This document shows, piece after piece, positions 56,212 to 64,000 of a DNA stretch of 64,000 nucleotides. The translations under genes and the position numbers were made by a program. Where the stretch lies: positions 186,001-250,000 of the forward strand of contig NZ_JABSNU010000006.1 of the NCBI RefSeq assembly GCF_013266735.1, given 5' to 3'. The stretch comes from Pedobacter foliorum (lineage in GTDB: Bacteria > Bacteroidota > Bacteroidia > Sphingobacteriales > Sphingobacteriaceae). The notes beneath the pieces were generated by a model. The model made no database searches and was not told where the DNA came from. It worked only from the letters and a program-made list of their open reading frames with translations. How positions within the stretch are numbered: the first letter of the stretch is position 1; the number at the start of each line of letters is the position of its first letter.

Positions 56212-57234
56212 ATGGGTCTATTTAACTGGTTTACACAAGAGGTTGCTATCGATTTAGGTACAGCAAACACCTTGATTATACATAATGACAAAGTAGTAGT
56301 TGATGAACCTTCAATCGTTGCTTTTGACAGACAAACAAATAAAATTATAGCGATTGGTAGGCAGGCCATGCAAATGGAGGGTAAAACCCATGATAATATC
56401 AGAACAGTAAGACCACTAAAAGATGGTGTTATTGCTGATTTCAATGCTGCTGAAGCCATGATCAAAGGTATGATCCGCATGTTAAATGGTGGTAAAGGCT
56501 GGATGTTCCCTTCGTTAAGAATGGTAATTTGTATCCCTTCTGGTATTACCGAGGTTGAAAAACGTGCGGTAAGAGACTCTGCAGAAATTGCAGGTGCCAA
56601 AGAAGTTTACCTGATCCATGAGCCTATGGCTGCTGCTGTGGGTATCGGTATCGACGTGGAAGAACCAATGGGTAACATGATCATTGATATAGGTGGTGGT
56701 ACTACAGAGATCGCGGTAATCGCTTTATCAGGTATTGTATGCGACCAGTCTATCCGCGTTGCGGGAGATAACTTTGACTCTGATATTGTTAACTATATCC
56801 GTCGCCAGCACAACATCATGATCGGTGATCGTACTGCTGAAAAAATTAAAATTGAAGTAGGTGCTGCTTTGCCTGAGTTGCAAGATCCACCTGCTGATTT
56901 TGCAGTACAAGGAAGAGATTTGATGACAGGTGTTCCTAAACAAATCACTGTTTCTTATACCGAGATTGCACACTGTTTAGATAAATCTATCTCGAAAATT
57001 GAAGAAGCTATTCTTAAAGCTTTAGAGATTACCCCACCAGAGCTTTCTGCTGATATTTACCAAACTGGTATCTATTTAACCGGTGGTGGTGCATTACTTC
57101 GTGGTTTAGATAAACGTGTAGCTGCTAAAACGAAATTGCCAGTTCACGTTGCAGAAGATCCTCTTCGTGCAGTTGTACGTGGTACAGGTATCGCCTTAAA
57201 AAACATTGGCGGTTTCAAATTTTTAATGCAATAA
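56212..57234 (+). CDS. mreB: Rod shape-determining protein MreB
   Basis: 340-residue actin-like ATPase that guides lateral-wall synthesis. IDLGTANTLI (phosphate 1), MIIDIGGGTTEIAVI (phosphate 2) and YLTGGGALLRGLD (adenosine) are intact. N-terminal GLFNWF is a likely membrane-binding helix. Heads the mreBCD-pbp2-rodA operon. Confidence 0.97.
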   Translation: MGLFNWFTQEVAIDLGTANTLIIHNDKVVVDEPSIVAFDRQTNKIIAIGRQAMQMEGKTHDNIRTVRPLKDGVIADFNAAEAMIKGMIRMLNGGKGWMFPSLRMVICIPSGITEVEKRAVRDSAEIAGAKEVYLIHEPMAAAVGIGIDVEEPMGNMIIDIGGGTTEIAVIALSGIVCDQSIRVAGDNFDSDIVNYIRRQHNIMIGDRTAEKIKIEVGAALPELQDPPADFAVQGRDLMTGVPKQITVSYTEIAHCLDKSISKIEEAILKALEITPPELSADIYQTGIYLTGGGALLRGLDKRVAAKTKLPVHVAEDPLRAVVRGTGIALKNIGGFKFLMQ

Positions 57235-57277
57235 TTAAATGAAGATAAACTAAGGGCTTCCCTCTTATATTTAGAAT

Positions 57278-58114
57278 ATGCGTAACCTTTGGATTTTTAT
57301 AAGCAGATATAACGCATTTTTCTTCTTCATCATATTCTTTACTATAGGAGTTGTTCTTACTGTAAGAAACAACTCCTATCAACGTAGTGTAACCATCAAC
57401 TCAACCAATAAAATTGTGGGTGATGTTTACAACAACCTTAATGTGTTTAAAAAATACATGAACCTTGGTTCTGTAAATGATAGCCTGGCAGTAGAGAATG
57501 CGAAACTGAAGACGGAGATACTTGCCCTTAAAAATATAGACACAGCTAAGGATGTTGTCGTAAAGGACTCTATTGGAGTACCTCAATACACTTACCTTTC
57601 GGCCAGAGTTATCAAAAACTCTATTACAAACCGAAATAATTTCATCACTATTAACCGTGGTAAAGCTGACGGTATTGAAACCAATATGCCCGTTATTTCT
57701 CCAGGAAAAGGTGTAGTAGGTTTTGTACAGGATGTTTCAGACCATTTGGCAACTGTACGATCTTTATTGCATAAAGACACTCACATCAGTGTGAGCCTTA
57801 AAAGGAACAATGCAGTTGGTTCATTGGTATGGGGAGATAGAAACTCAGATTACAGAAAAGCTTATATTAAGGAGATACCTAATCACTTTAAAATAAAACT
57901 AAGGGATACTGTAGTTACATCAGGTTTCTCATTTTTTCCGTCAGGTATTCCTGTTGGTACAGTTAGCAATACCGGTATTTCTACCGGAGATAACTTCATG
58001 ACTGTTGAAATTAATCTTTTTAATGATTTTAGCACTTTACAATATGTTTATGTCATTAAAAACAAACTAGCTAAGGAACAAACAGAATTAGAAGCGAAAT
58101 TGCCCAATGAATAG
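57278..58114 (+). CDS. mreC: Rod shape-determining protein MreC
   Basis: 278-residue inner-membrane protein: one TM (about 12-29), a coiled-coil (about 55-85), then a periplasmic beta domain (NFITINRGKADGIETNMPVI; GKGVVGFVQDVSD). It scaffolds PBP2 and RodA. Starts 44 nt after mreB and overlaps mreD by 8 nt. Confidence 0.92.
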   Translation: MRNLWIFISRYNAFFFFIIFFTIGVVLTVRNNSYQRSVTINSTNKIVGDVYNNLNVFKKYMNLGSVNDSLAVENAKLKTEILALKNIDTAKDVVVKDSIGVPQYTYLSARVIKNSITNRNNFITINRGKADGIETNMPVISPGKGVVGFVQDVSDHLATVRSLLHKDTHISVSLKRNNAVGSLVWGDRNSDYRKAYIKEIPNHFKIKLRDTVVTSGFSFFPSGIPVGTVSNTGISTGDNFMTVEINLFNDFSTLQYVYVIKNKLAKEQTELEAKLPNE

Positions 58115-58622
58115 TAGATTAGTATTAACAAACGTAGTTAGGTGGTTCATACTACTTTTATTTCAAATCCTAATACTTAGGAATTTGAGTTTCTACAATA
58201 TGGCAACTCCTTTTGTTTACATATTGTTTTTGCTATTGCTTCCATTTGGCATTCCAAATCTGTTGCTTTATCTAATCGCTTTTGCTACAGGCTTAACTCT
58301 TGATGCATTTTATGATACATTGGGTGTGCATACCGCAGCATGTGTAACCTTAGTTTTTGTAAGAATACTTTTCATCTCAGTAACAGTAAGCAGAGATGGT
58401 TTTGACGAACCTGAACCCACTCTTGGAAACATGGGTATCAAGTGGTTTCTCTTATATGCTTTTTTATGCACATTTGCGCACCATATTGTACTGTTCTTTT
58501 TAGAAACTTTTAGATTAACAGAGTTTTCATATACCCTTCTGAAATGTCTTTTGAGTGGTGTTTTTACATTATTCCTCGTTACCTTAATTGAGTTTATATT
58601 TTATAACAGAAAGGTACGCTAA
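58107..58622 (+). CDS. mreD: Rod shape-determining protein MreD
   Basis: 171-residue polytopic protein with about five membrane segments; the sequence is weakly conserved but LPFGIPNLLLYLIAF and ATGLTLDAFYDTLGVHTAAC fit MreD. The position between mreC and pbp2, with overlaps on both sides, makes the call firm. Confidence 0.88.
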   Translation: MNSRLVLTNVVRWFILLLFQILILRNLSFYNMATPFVYILFLLLLPFGIPNLLLYLIAFATGLTLDAFYDTLGVHTAACVTLVFVRILFISVTVSRDGFDEPEPTLGNMGIKWFLLYAFLCTFAHHIVLFFLETFRLTEFSYTLLKCLLSGVFTLFLVTLIEFIFYNRKVR

Positions 58623-60610
58623 TGGATAATCTGTTTAATCGAAAATACATAGTACAAGGATTATTTATTGTTGTTTCACTAATATTATTAGGTACTCTTT
58701 TCTATATACAGGTATTTAGCGACAAATATTTCCTTTCTGCAGAGAGTAACGTATTGCGCAAACTCTATACATTCCCCGCTCGTGGGGTTATTTTAGATAG
58801 GAACGAGAAAGTTCTTGTACAAAATGAGCCTGTATACGATTTGATGGTTATACCAAACGACGTGAAGGAGTTTGATACCATTTCACTTTGTAATATTATC
58901 GGCATTGATACTGCTAGATTCAAAAAAAGCTTCAAGAAAGCTTTAAATCAATCCAGGTTTCAGCCAAGTATATTTGAAAAGCAGCTTTCTGTAGATATAT
59001 ATCAATCTTTGTCAGAAAAACTATATCGTTTCCCTGGTTTTTTTGTACAAAGCAGAACGATAAGGCAATATCCGGATAGCATAGCCGGCCACTTTTTAGG
59101 GTATATAAAAGAGGTAAGTCCTACTGATATTGAAAGATCTGAAGGCTATTACAGACCCGGAGATTATATTGGGAAAACAGGTGTAGAGAAATCTTACGAA
59201 ACTGCTCTAAGAGGAAAAAGAGGGGTTGTAAATATGCTCTATGATGTCCATAATGTACCTAAGGGTAGTTATGCAGAAGGCAAATTTGATACTTCTGCTG
59301 TATCCGGAGAACAGCTCATATCCTCACTCGACATAGGAATTCAGAAATTAGGAGAAGAATTACTCAAAAATAAAGTAGGTAGCATTGTTGCAATAGAACC
59401 TGCAACTGGCGAAATACTAGCATTTGTGAGTAGTCCGGGTTATGACCCTAATCTAATGGTAGGTAGGCAGCAGGGGAACAATTATATGAACCTGCTTAAA
59501 GATCCAAACCGTGCACTTAATATTCGTCCTATTCAGGGTTATTATTCACCAGGGTCTTCATTTAAGCCACTGGATGCTTTGATTGGCTTACAGGAAGGAG
59601 TTATTGATGAGAATACTACATTCAATTGTCCTGGGTATTTCAAGGTTGGAAATCACGTCACTAAATGTGAGCACGTAGATGGAAATATCGCATTGCGAAG
59701 AGCTCTTGCCAGATCATGTAATACTTATGCTTGTTATGTATTCCAGAAATTATTAACACAGAAAAAGTTTAATAGGAATTCGCGAGTAGCCTATGATTAC
59801 TGGCAAAAGAAAGTAAAACTATGGGGTCTTGGAGACACGCTTGGTATAGATTTGCCGGGAGAACGTAAAGGTAGGCTATATGATGGAGCTTACTATTCGA
59901 AAAAATATAGCAAGTACTGGGGCTATTCAACGGTTATTTCATTAGCTATCGGGCAAGGAGAGATGGATGCTACACCACTACAAATGGCAAACATTATGGC
60001 TGCTATTGCTAATAAAGGTTATTTCATAAAACCACACCTGGTTAAATCTATCGGAAAAGACCATGTGATTAAAAAGGAATACCTAAAGAAAAACTATGTT
60101 GGTGTTGATGCAGCACGCTTTGGACCAGTAATTGACGGGATGGAAGAAGCGGTGAATTCTCCATGGGGAACAGCTGTAGCTTCAAGAATAGATGGAATTG
60201 TGATGTGCGGAAAAACCGGTACAGTACAAAATCCACGTGGTAAAAACCACTCTGTATTTATCGGCTTTGCTCCGCGCGATAATCCAAAAATTGCCATTGC
60301 TGTTATTGTAGAAAATGCAGGTTTTGGTGGTACCTATGCCGCGCCAATTGCAAGTTATATTACAGAAAAATATCTTAAAGATAGTATAGCTCCTAACAGA
60401 AGAGATAGAGTAGAGTGGATGAAAAAACAGGTAATACTTCCAGCTCCTCCAAAACCGAAGGTGAAGCCTAAGGCTGCCATTTTAGATTCTGCCGGTAAAG
60501 CAGATTCTCTAAAAAAAAGCATCAATAGTGCTGAGCCTAAAAAAACGATAGATTTACCCAACATAAAAAACCCAACTTTAATAAAACATGAGCAACCAGC
60601 AAAGCAATAG
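58622..60610 (+). CDS. mrdA: Penicillin-binding protein 2 (elongation transpeptidase)
   Basis: 662-residue class B PBP. One N-terminal TM (about 12-30), the dimerisation/pedestal region, then the transpeptidase: SSFK (nucleophile Ser, in YSPGSSFKPLDAL), SCN in ARSCNTYA, and KTG in CGKTGTVQNPRG. The tail after 590 is Lys/Pro rich. Start and upstream stop share one base (TAATG). Partner of RodA. Confidence 0.94.
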   Translation: MDNLFNRKYIVQGLFIVVSLILLGTLFYIQVFSDKYFLSAESNVLRKLYTFPARGVILDRNEKVLVQNEPVYDLMVIPNDVKEFDTISLCNIIGIDTARFKKSFKKALNQSRFQPSIFEKQLSVDIYQSLSEKLYRFPGFFVQSRTIRQYPDSIAGHFLGYIKEVSPTDIERSEGYYRPGDYIGKTGVEKSYETALRGKRGVVNMLYDVHNVPKGSYAEGKFDTSAVSGEQLISSLDIGIQKLGEELLKNKVGSIVAIEPATGEILAFVSSPGYDPNLMVGRQQGNNYMNLLKDPNRALNIRPIQGYYSPGSSFKPLDALIGLQEGVIDENTTFNCPGYFKVGNHVTKCEHVDGNIALRRALARSCNTYACYVFQKLLTQKKFNRNSRVAYDYWQKKVKLWGLGDTLGIDLPGERKGRLYDGAYYSKKYSKYWGYSTVISLAIGQGEMDATPLQMANIMAAIANKGYFIKPHLVKSIGKDHVIKKEYLKKNYVGVDAARFGPVIDGMEEAVNSPWGTAVASRIDGIVMCGKTGTVQNPRGKNHSVFIGFAPRDNPKIAIAVIVENAGFGGTYAAPIASYITEKYLKDSIAPNRRDRVEWMKKQVILPAPPKPKVKPKAAILDSAGKADSLKKSINSAEPKKTIDLPNIKNPTLIKHEQPAKQ

Positions 60611-61862
60611 ATTCTTCTTTAATGTGGATTGGATTACTATTCTGATCTATATTGCTTTGTGTACGGTCGGTTACGTAAACATCTATGCTTCGGTACCTTC
60701 ACATAACAGTGCAGATTCTTCTTTGTTTAATTTTGGAAGCAATTATGGTAAGCAACTGATCTATGTTATCGCAGGTTTAGTTCTTGGCTTTTCCATTTTG
60801 TTGTTGGACGCCAAATTCTTTAGTGTCTTCTCTCCCATTGTTTATGGTGTTACGGTACTACTACTCATCATAGTTTTGATTGTTGGTCGAAATGTTGGAG
60901 GAAATCAAGCTTGGATATCCTTAGGAGGCGGGTTCAGACTGCAACCCTCCGAGTTTGCAAAGTTCGGAACAGCGCTACTGCTGGCAAGGTATATTAGTAG
61001 CTTCAGTCCTAAATTCAGAGATTTAAAATCAATAGCATTTGCAGCCTTAATTATGGGGATCCCTCTCATTCTTATCATGCTACAGCCAGACGCCGGATCA
61101 GCTTTAGTTTTCCTGGCGTTTATGTTTCCAATGTATAGAGAAGGGCTATCGGGTTATTTCTTATTGATCTTTTTAGGGATGATCGTTTTATTTGTGGCAG
61201 ATTTCCTTGTTCCACTACAAATATTAATCCCTATTATCCTTGCAATTGGAGGCATCTTTGTTTATCAAAACAAACGAAAACAGAAGGTGATGTTTTCTGC
61301 CATCATTGTAACAATAGTTGCCATTGCTTATTTATTCGTTGTAAGGATAGCTTATGAAAAAATTTTAAAGCAGCACCAACGCACTAGGATAGAGCTAATT
61401 TTAGGATTAAAAATGGACCCCAAAGGAGTTGGATATAATGTTATACAATCTAAGATTGCCATTGGTTCAGGTCAGCTAACGGGCCGTGGATTTTTACAGG
61501 GTACACAAACAAAATACGGCTATGTACCGGCACAAAGTACAGATTTCATATTCTCTACAATTGGAGAGGAATGGGGCTTTGTAGGTTGCTTTGTAGTAAT
61601 TGGCTTGTACCTATTCCTATTGCTCCGTTTAATAAACCTTGCAGAACGACAGCGATCCACATTCTCCAGAGTGTACGGCTATTGTGTGGCCAGTATCTTG
61701 TTCTTCCACGTATTTATAAATATCGGTATGGCAATAGGCATTGTGCCTGTAATTGGTATCCCATTACCTTTTATCAGTTATGGAGGATCTTCGCTTTGGA
61801 GTTTTACAATATTGCTGTTTATCTTCCTGAAGCTTGATTCAAATAGAATGGGCTTTATCTAA
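60588..61862 (+). CDS. rodA: Peptidoglycan glycosyltransferase RodA (SEDS family)
   Basis: 424-residue polytopic SEDS polymerase with about ten membrane segments. Conserved LQPSEFAKFG, LQPDAGSALVFL and the C-terminal GIPLPFISYGGSSL block are seen. Overlaps the PBP2 gene by 23 nt, so the two are translationally linked. It polymerises glycan strands from lipid II. Confidence 0.94.
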   Translation: MSNQQSNRFFFNVDWITILIYIALCTVGYVNIYASVPSHNSADSSLFNFGSNYGKQLIYVIAGLVLGFSILLLDAKFFSVFSPIVYGVTVLLLIIVLIVGRNVGGNQAWISLGGGFRLQPSEFAKFGTALLLARYISSFSPKFRDLKSIAFAALIMGIPLILIMLQPDAGSALVFLAFMFPMYREGLSGYFLLIFLGMIVLFVADFLVPLQILIPIILAIGGIFVYQNKRKQKVMFSAIIVTIVAIAYLFVVRIAYEKILKQHQRTRIELILGLKMDPKGVGYNVIQSKIAIGSGQLTGRGFLQGTQTKYGYVPAQSTDFIFSTIGEEWGFVGCFVVIGLYLFLLLRLINLAERQRSTFSRVYGYCVASILFFHVFINIGMAIGIVPVIGIPLPFISYGGSSLWSFTILLFIFLKLDSNRMGFI

Positions 61863-61865
61863 AGT

Positions 61866-62912
61866 CTACGAAAAACGCTGATTTAGCAATTCATAGAATT
61901 TATCAACAGTAGTCTGTTTTGCGTCCCAGTTATTTTTCTCTGCATAATTATTTTTCAAGAACGTGTCGGCCGTTTTAAGGTCCGGCATTTTATTGATCAG
62001 ATCTATTGCTTCAGAATAGGCCAGGTTATAACCATTAAACAAATCCTTAATGTACAACAGTTTCTCATTAAGAGTTATTCCCTTTTTAAGATCCGTTATT
62101 GCAGGCTTACTACTTTCTAAATTCAGGTTAAGAGAGTTATTATTACTCTTCCCTGCCAGAATATCGTTTATGGTTGGCTTAAGATTGCCTACAAGCTCTT
62201 GTTGTGTAGGCTCCGGCGTACTTTCAACTACAACAATCTTAACAGGCTCAGGGGCTTTAAAAAGCGTAGGCTGCGGAACAGGTATCGGAGCAGGTTCTGG
62301 AGCTTTTACTTCTTCCTGAATCTGAACTATAGGTTCTTGCTTATAAACAACTGGCTCAGGGATCGGTTGAGGTTCAGGTGTAGCTTGAGGAACATAAACA
62401 GGTTCAACTATTGGTTCTGGAGTTACTTGTGGTACAACTTGCTGCTCAGAAGCCTCAATCTGAGCTTTACGCTCCATTAATCTTTGTTTTTCGGCAATAA
62501 TGCGCTCTTCTTCTGCACTTAATGGTCTGTCAAAAATACTATCAACAGATTTTTCCTCAAAATCAAACTTATCACTTGATGAGGTATCATTCAAAATAAA
62601 TTCAAAAGACGGCCTGTTATACTCAACTTCTTCTACTTCTTCCTCAACAACTACAACATTTTGCGCAACCACAGGTTCAGCAATTTCTGTAACTGTTTCT
62701 AAAGTATGTTCAGGTAATTCCTTTACAGGTTTACTGTTATTTAGTTTTCTTACAATTTGAACATGATCCGACAAGAAATTGGCATTCGCCAGAAACAACT
62801 CCAGCTCTAATTCATTAAGTTGTTCAGGATTTTGGGCTAAAAACTCGTACTGATCTTGAAGTTCGTTTAGTATTTGTCCGATTTTTTTGAAAATATCACC
62901 TTGGTTCATCAT
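61866..62912 (-). CDS. Hypothetical protein, Pro/Glu/Val-rich linker with conserved ends
   Basis: 348-residue protein without signal or membrane segment. The first 60 residues look helical and ordered (IFKKIGQILNELQDQYEFL); residues about 80-260 are a low-complexity run rich in Pro, Val, Glu and Gln; the last 75 are again ordered (ITLNEKLLYIKDLFNGYNLA, then AIDLINKMPDLKTADTFLKN). I do not recognise a family. It lies tail to tail with rodA, 3 nt apart. A start at the second Met is equally possible. Function unknown. Confidence 0.8.
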   Translation of the reverse strand: MMNQGDIFKKIGQILNELQDQYEFLAQNPEQLNELELELFLANANFLSDHVQIVRKLNNSKPVKELPEHTLETVTEIAEPVVAQNVVVVEEEVEEVEYNRPSFEFILNDTSSSDKFDFEEKSVDSIFDRPLSAEEERIIAEKQRLMERKAQIEASEQQVVPQVTPEPIVEPVYVPQATPEPQPIPEPVVYKQEPIVQIQEEVKAPEPAPIPVPQPTLFKAPEPVKIVVVESTPEPTQQELVGNLKPTINDILAGKSNNNSLNLNLESSKPAITDLKKGITLNEKLLYIKDLFNGYNLAYSEAIDLINKMPDLKTADTFLKNNYAEKNNWDAKQTTVDKFYELLNQRFS

Positions 62913-63010
62913 AGTTTAATAACGGAAGAATTGACTTTTTATGTTGGTAACTTGCCATTCAAAAGTACTACAAAATTTCGATATTAGCAGGCTATAAGTA
63001 CTACAATACA

Positions 63011-63601
63011 ATGTTATTCAGCGAACAAAATTACAGAAGAGGAGAGTTTTGCGGTAGCATAGAGGTAATTTGCGGCTCTATGTTTTCGGGTAAAACGGAA
63101 GAATTATTAAGGAGATTAAGAAGAGCTCAAATTGCTAAGCTGAATGTAGAAATTTTTAAACCTAAAACAGATACCAGATATGATGAAAATGCAGTGGTAT
63201 CTCATGATTTAAATTCAATTCAATCAACGCCTGTCGAAACTTCATCAGCAATTTTACTTTTAGATGCAAACACTCAGGTAGTTGGTATTGACGAAGCTCA
63301 GTTTTTTGATGAAGACCTTCCTGAAGTTTGCAACAAACTTGCTCAAAAAGGAATCAGAGTTATTGTAGCCGGTTTGGATATGGACTTTCAAGGCAAACCT
63401 TTCGGGCCTATCCCTGCTTTGATGGCCATTGCCGAATTGGTAACTAAAGTAAATGCAGTTTGTGTACGGTGCGGTAGTCCGGCGATGTATTCTTTCCGTA
63501 CGGTTGCCAGCGAATCAAAAATATTACTGGGTGAAAAGGATAGTTATGAACCCCGTTGCAGGCGCTGTTATCACCTAGCCGACAATGTGAGCTTAAATTA
63601 A
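63011..63601 (+). CDS. tdk: Thymidine kinase
   Basis: 196-residue type II thymidine kinase. P-loop [17 protein letters not shown] near 24-40, the Walker-B-like [10 protein letters not shown], the lasso-site region with MYSFRT, and a zinc site from CVRCG and CRRCY. Salvages thymidine to dTMP. Normal length. Confidence 0.95.
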   Translation: MLFSEQNYRRGEFCGSIEVICGSMFSGKTEELLRRLRRAQIAKLNVEIFKPKTDTRYDENAVVSHDLNSIQSTPVETSSAILLLDANTQVVGIDEAQFFDEDLPEVCNKLAQKGIRVIVAGLDMDFQGKPFGPIPALMAIAELVTKVNAVCVRCGSPAMYSFRTVASESKILLGEKDSYEPRCRRCYHLADNVSLN

Positions 63602-63623
63602 AACTGGCAGAGTAAAGCCAAAG

Positions 63624-63743
63624 CTAGGCTAAGGGGCAATTTTTACATCGCTTCCCTCTAAGATATTTCTCACAGCAGTCTTTTTTCTTTTTATCTTTTT
63701 TATCCTGCTTAGATTTTTTTTTGTCTTTGTTTTTCTTTGACAT
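63624..63743 (-). CDS. 39-residue Lys/Cys-rich small protein
   Basis: Reading from the ATG at 63743 to TAG at 63624 gives MSKKNKDKKKSKQDKKDKKK followed by KDCCEKYLRGKRCKNCPLA. The first half is almost all Lys, Asp and Ser; the second has four cysteines in a CC-x9-C-x2-C pattern that could hold a metal. It lies between tdk and the ferritin terminator and is cut off by neither. I recall similar tiny proteins in this phylum but cannot name one. Too small for certainty; the cysteine pattern is the main support. Confidence 0.5.
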   Translation of the reverse strand: MSKKNKDKKKSKQDKKDKKKKDCCEKYLRGKRCKNCPLA

Positions 63744-63766
63744 GGCCTATATATCTATTAACAAAA

Positions 63767-63800
63767 AAAGGTACATACTGTTTTACCAGTATGTACCTTT
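63767..63800 (-). terminator. Terminator of the ferritin gene
   Basis: AAAGGTACATACTG and CAGTATGTACCTTT pair perfectly (14 bp) around a 6-nt loop, T-run on the minus strand, 30 nt past the ferritin stop. Confidence 0.88.
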
Positions 63801-63830
63801 ATTATACCAGGGTAAACTGGCTAAATTAGA

Positions 63831-64000
63831 TTAAGCCTCTCCTTCGTATTTGATCTGACCAACGTGTTTGTCAATCTGCCATCTTCCAGTTCCCTCTTCG
63901 CCGATTACATCAAACAATTCAACCGCGCGACGAGCTTTATATTCTTCTTCTCTTTGCTCTCTAAAGAACCAGTTTAAGAACTCAAGAGTTACATAATCCT
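63831..64000 (-). CDS. ftnA: Ferritin (C-terminal part only)
   Basis: The last 56 codons of a gene entering from the right edge. The translated end DYVTLEFLNWFFREQREEEY and KARRAVELFDVIGEEGTGRW is the fourth helix of bacterial ferritin, with EQREEE supplying ferroxidase or inner-surface acidic residues. Ferritin stores iron as ferric oxide in a 24-subunit shell. The call is firm for the family, but the start and full length are outside the window. Confidence 0.85.
   Translation of the reverse strand, partial: DYVTLEFLNWFFREQREEEYKARRAVELFDVIGEEGTGRWQIDKHVGQIKYEGEA

Noticed and set aside
62050..62760. Three plus-strand frames with Arg/Leu- or Ser-rich translations
   Set aside because: They are antisense to the low-complexity segment of the 348-residue protein, which biases all frames to stay open.

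Overview
The window looks like a chromosomal housekeeping segment from a member of the Bacteroidota, most likely a Sphingobacteriaceae (Pedobacter-like) species. The grounds are AT-rich DNA, a TonB-dependent receptor with an N-terminal carboxypeptidase-regulatory-like domain, lipoproteins, promoters of the TTG-N19-TAnnTTTG type, almost no Shine-Dalgarno sequences, and the block tRNAs-tuf-tRNA(Trp)-secE-nusG-rplKAJL-rpoBC. No prophage, insertion sequence, CRISPR array or rRNA gene is visible. The genus is an inference; no 16S gene is present.

Layout. 1-9.3 kb: partial dnaE with an N-terminal proofreading exonuclease domain, a lipocalin, mdh, a small retropepsin-like gene, a repeat-rich spacer, gyrB, an OmpH/Skp-type lipoprotein, a GuaD-type deaminase, an EcsC-family gene and an Hsp15-type S4 gene. 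9.3-15.6 kb: dapD, a repeat-bearing spacer, a GT4 glycosyltransferase, then tsaC-cca-(pRiA4b ORF-3 domain gene)-miaA, a run of tRNA-maturation genes, and a DUF3467 gene. 15.6-28.9 kb (minus strand): rpoC, rpoB, rplL, rplJ, rplA, rplK, nusG, secE, tRNA-Trp, tuf and four more tRNAs. 29-31 kb: rpsU-xerC-hpf, in which rpsU and hpf carry unusually strong Shine-Dalgarno sequences.

31-44.6 kb is more accessory: acyl-CoA dehydrogenase, a membrane-anchored P-loop ATPase abutting a PAS/LuxR-type regulator, apt, a ComEA-like helix-hairpin-helix protein, an OlsF-like two-domain acyltransferase, a transglutaminase-like secreted protein, a TonB receptor plus beta-helix lipoprotein pair, and an Mpo1-like membrane protein. 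The transglutaminase-like gene and the receptor both have 11-bp-phased heptamer repeats upstream, suggesting an OmpR/PhoB-type response regulator. 44.7-49.6 kb: pheT, a small coiled-coil gene, zapA, a candidate 6S RNA and rny. 49.7-53 kb: an operon-like run radC, Lgt-like membrane protein, Tes-like radical SAM enzyme and small two-TM protein; this is the best candidate for an undescribed system (possible lipid modification). Then rpsT. 53.4-64 kb: purN, a cytochrome c lipoprotein, purH, mreBCD-pbp2-rodA (cell elongation), a Pro/Glu-rich protein, tdk, a 39-residue Lys/Cys-rich protein and the C-terminus of a ferritin.

Working together: the mre-pbp2-rodA set builds the lateral wall; the 16-29 kb block supplies core transcription and translation parts; rpsU-xerC-hpf couples ribosome composition and hibernation; tsaC, cca and miaA mature tRNAs. 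Homology statements are from recognition of motifs by eye, without database searches.
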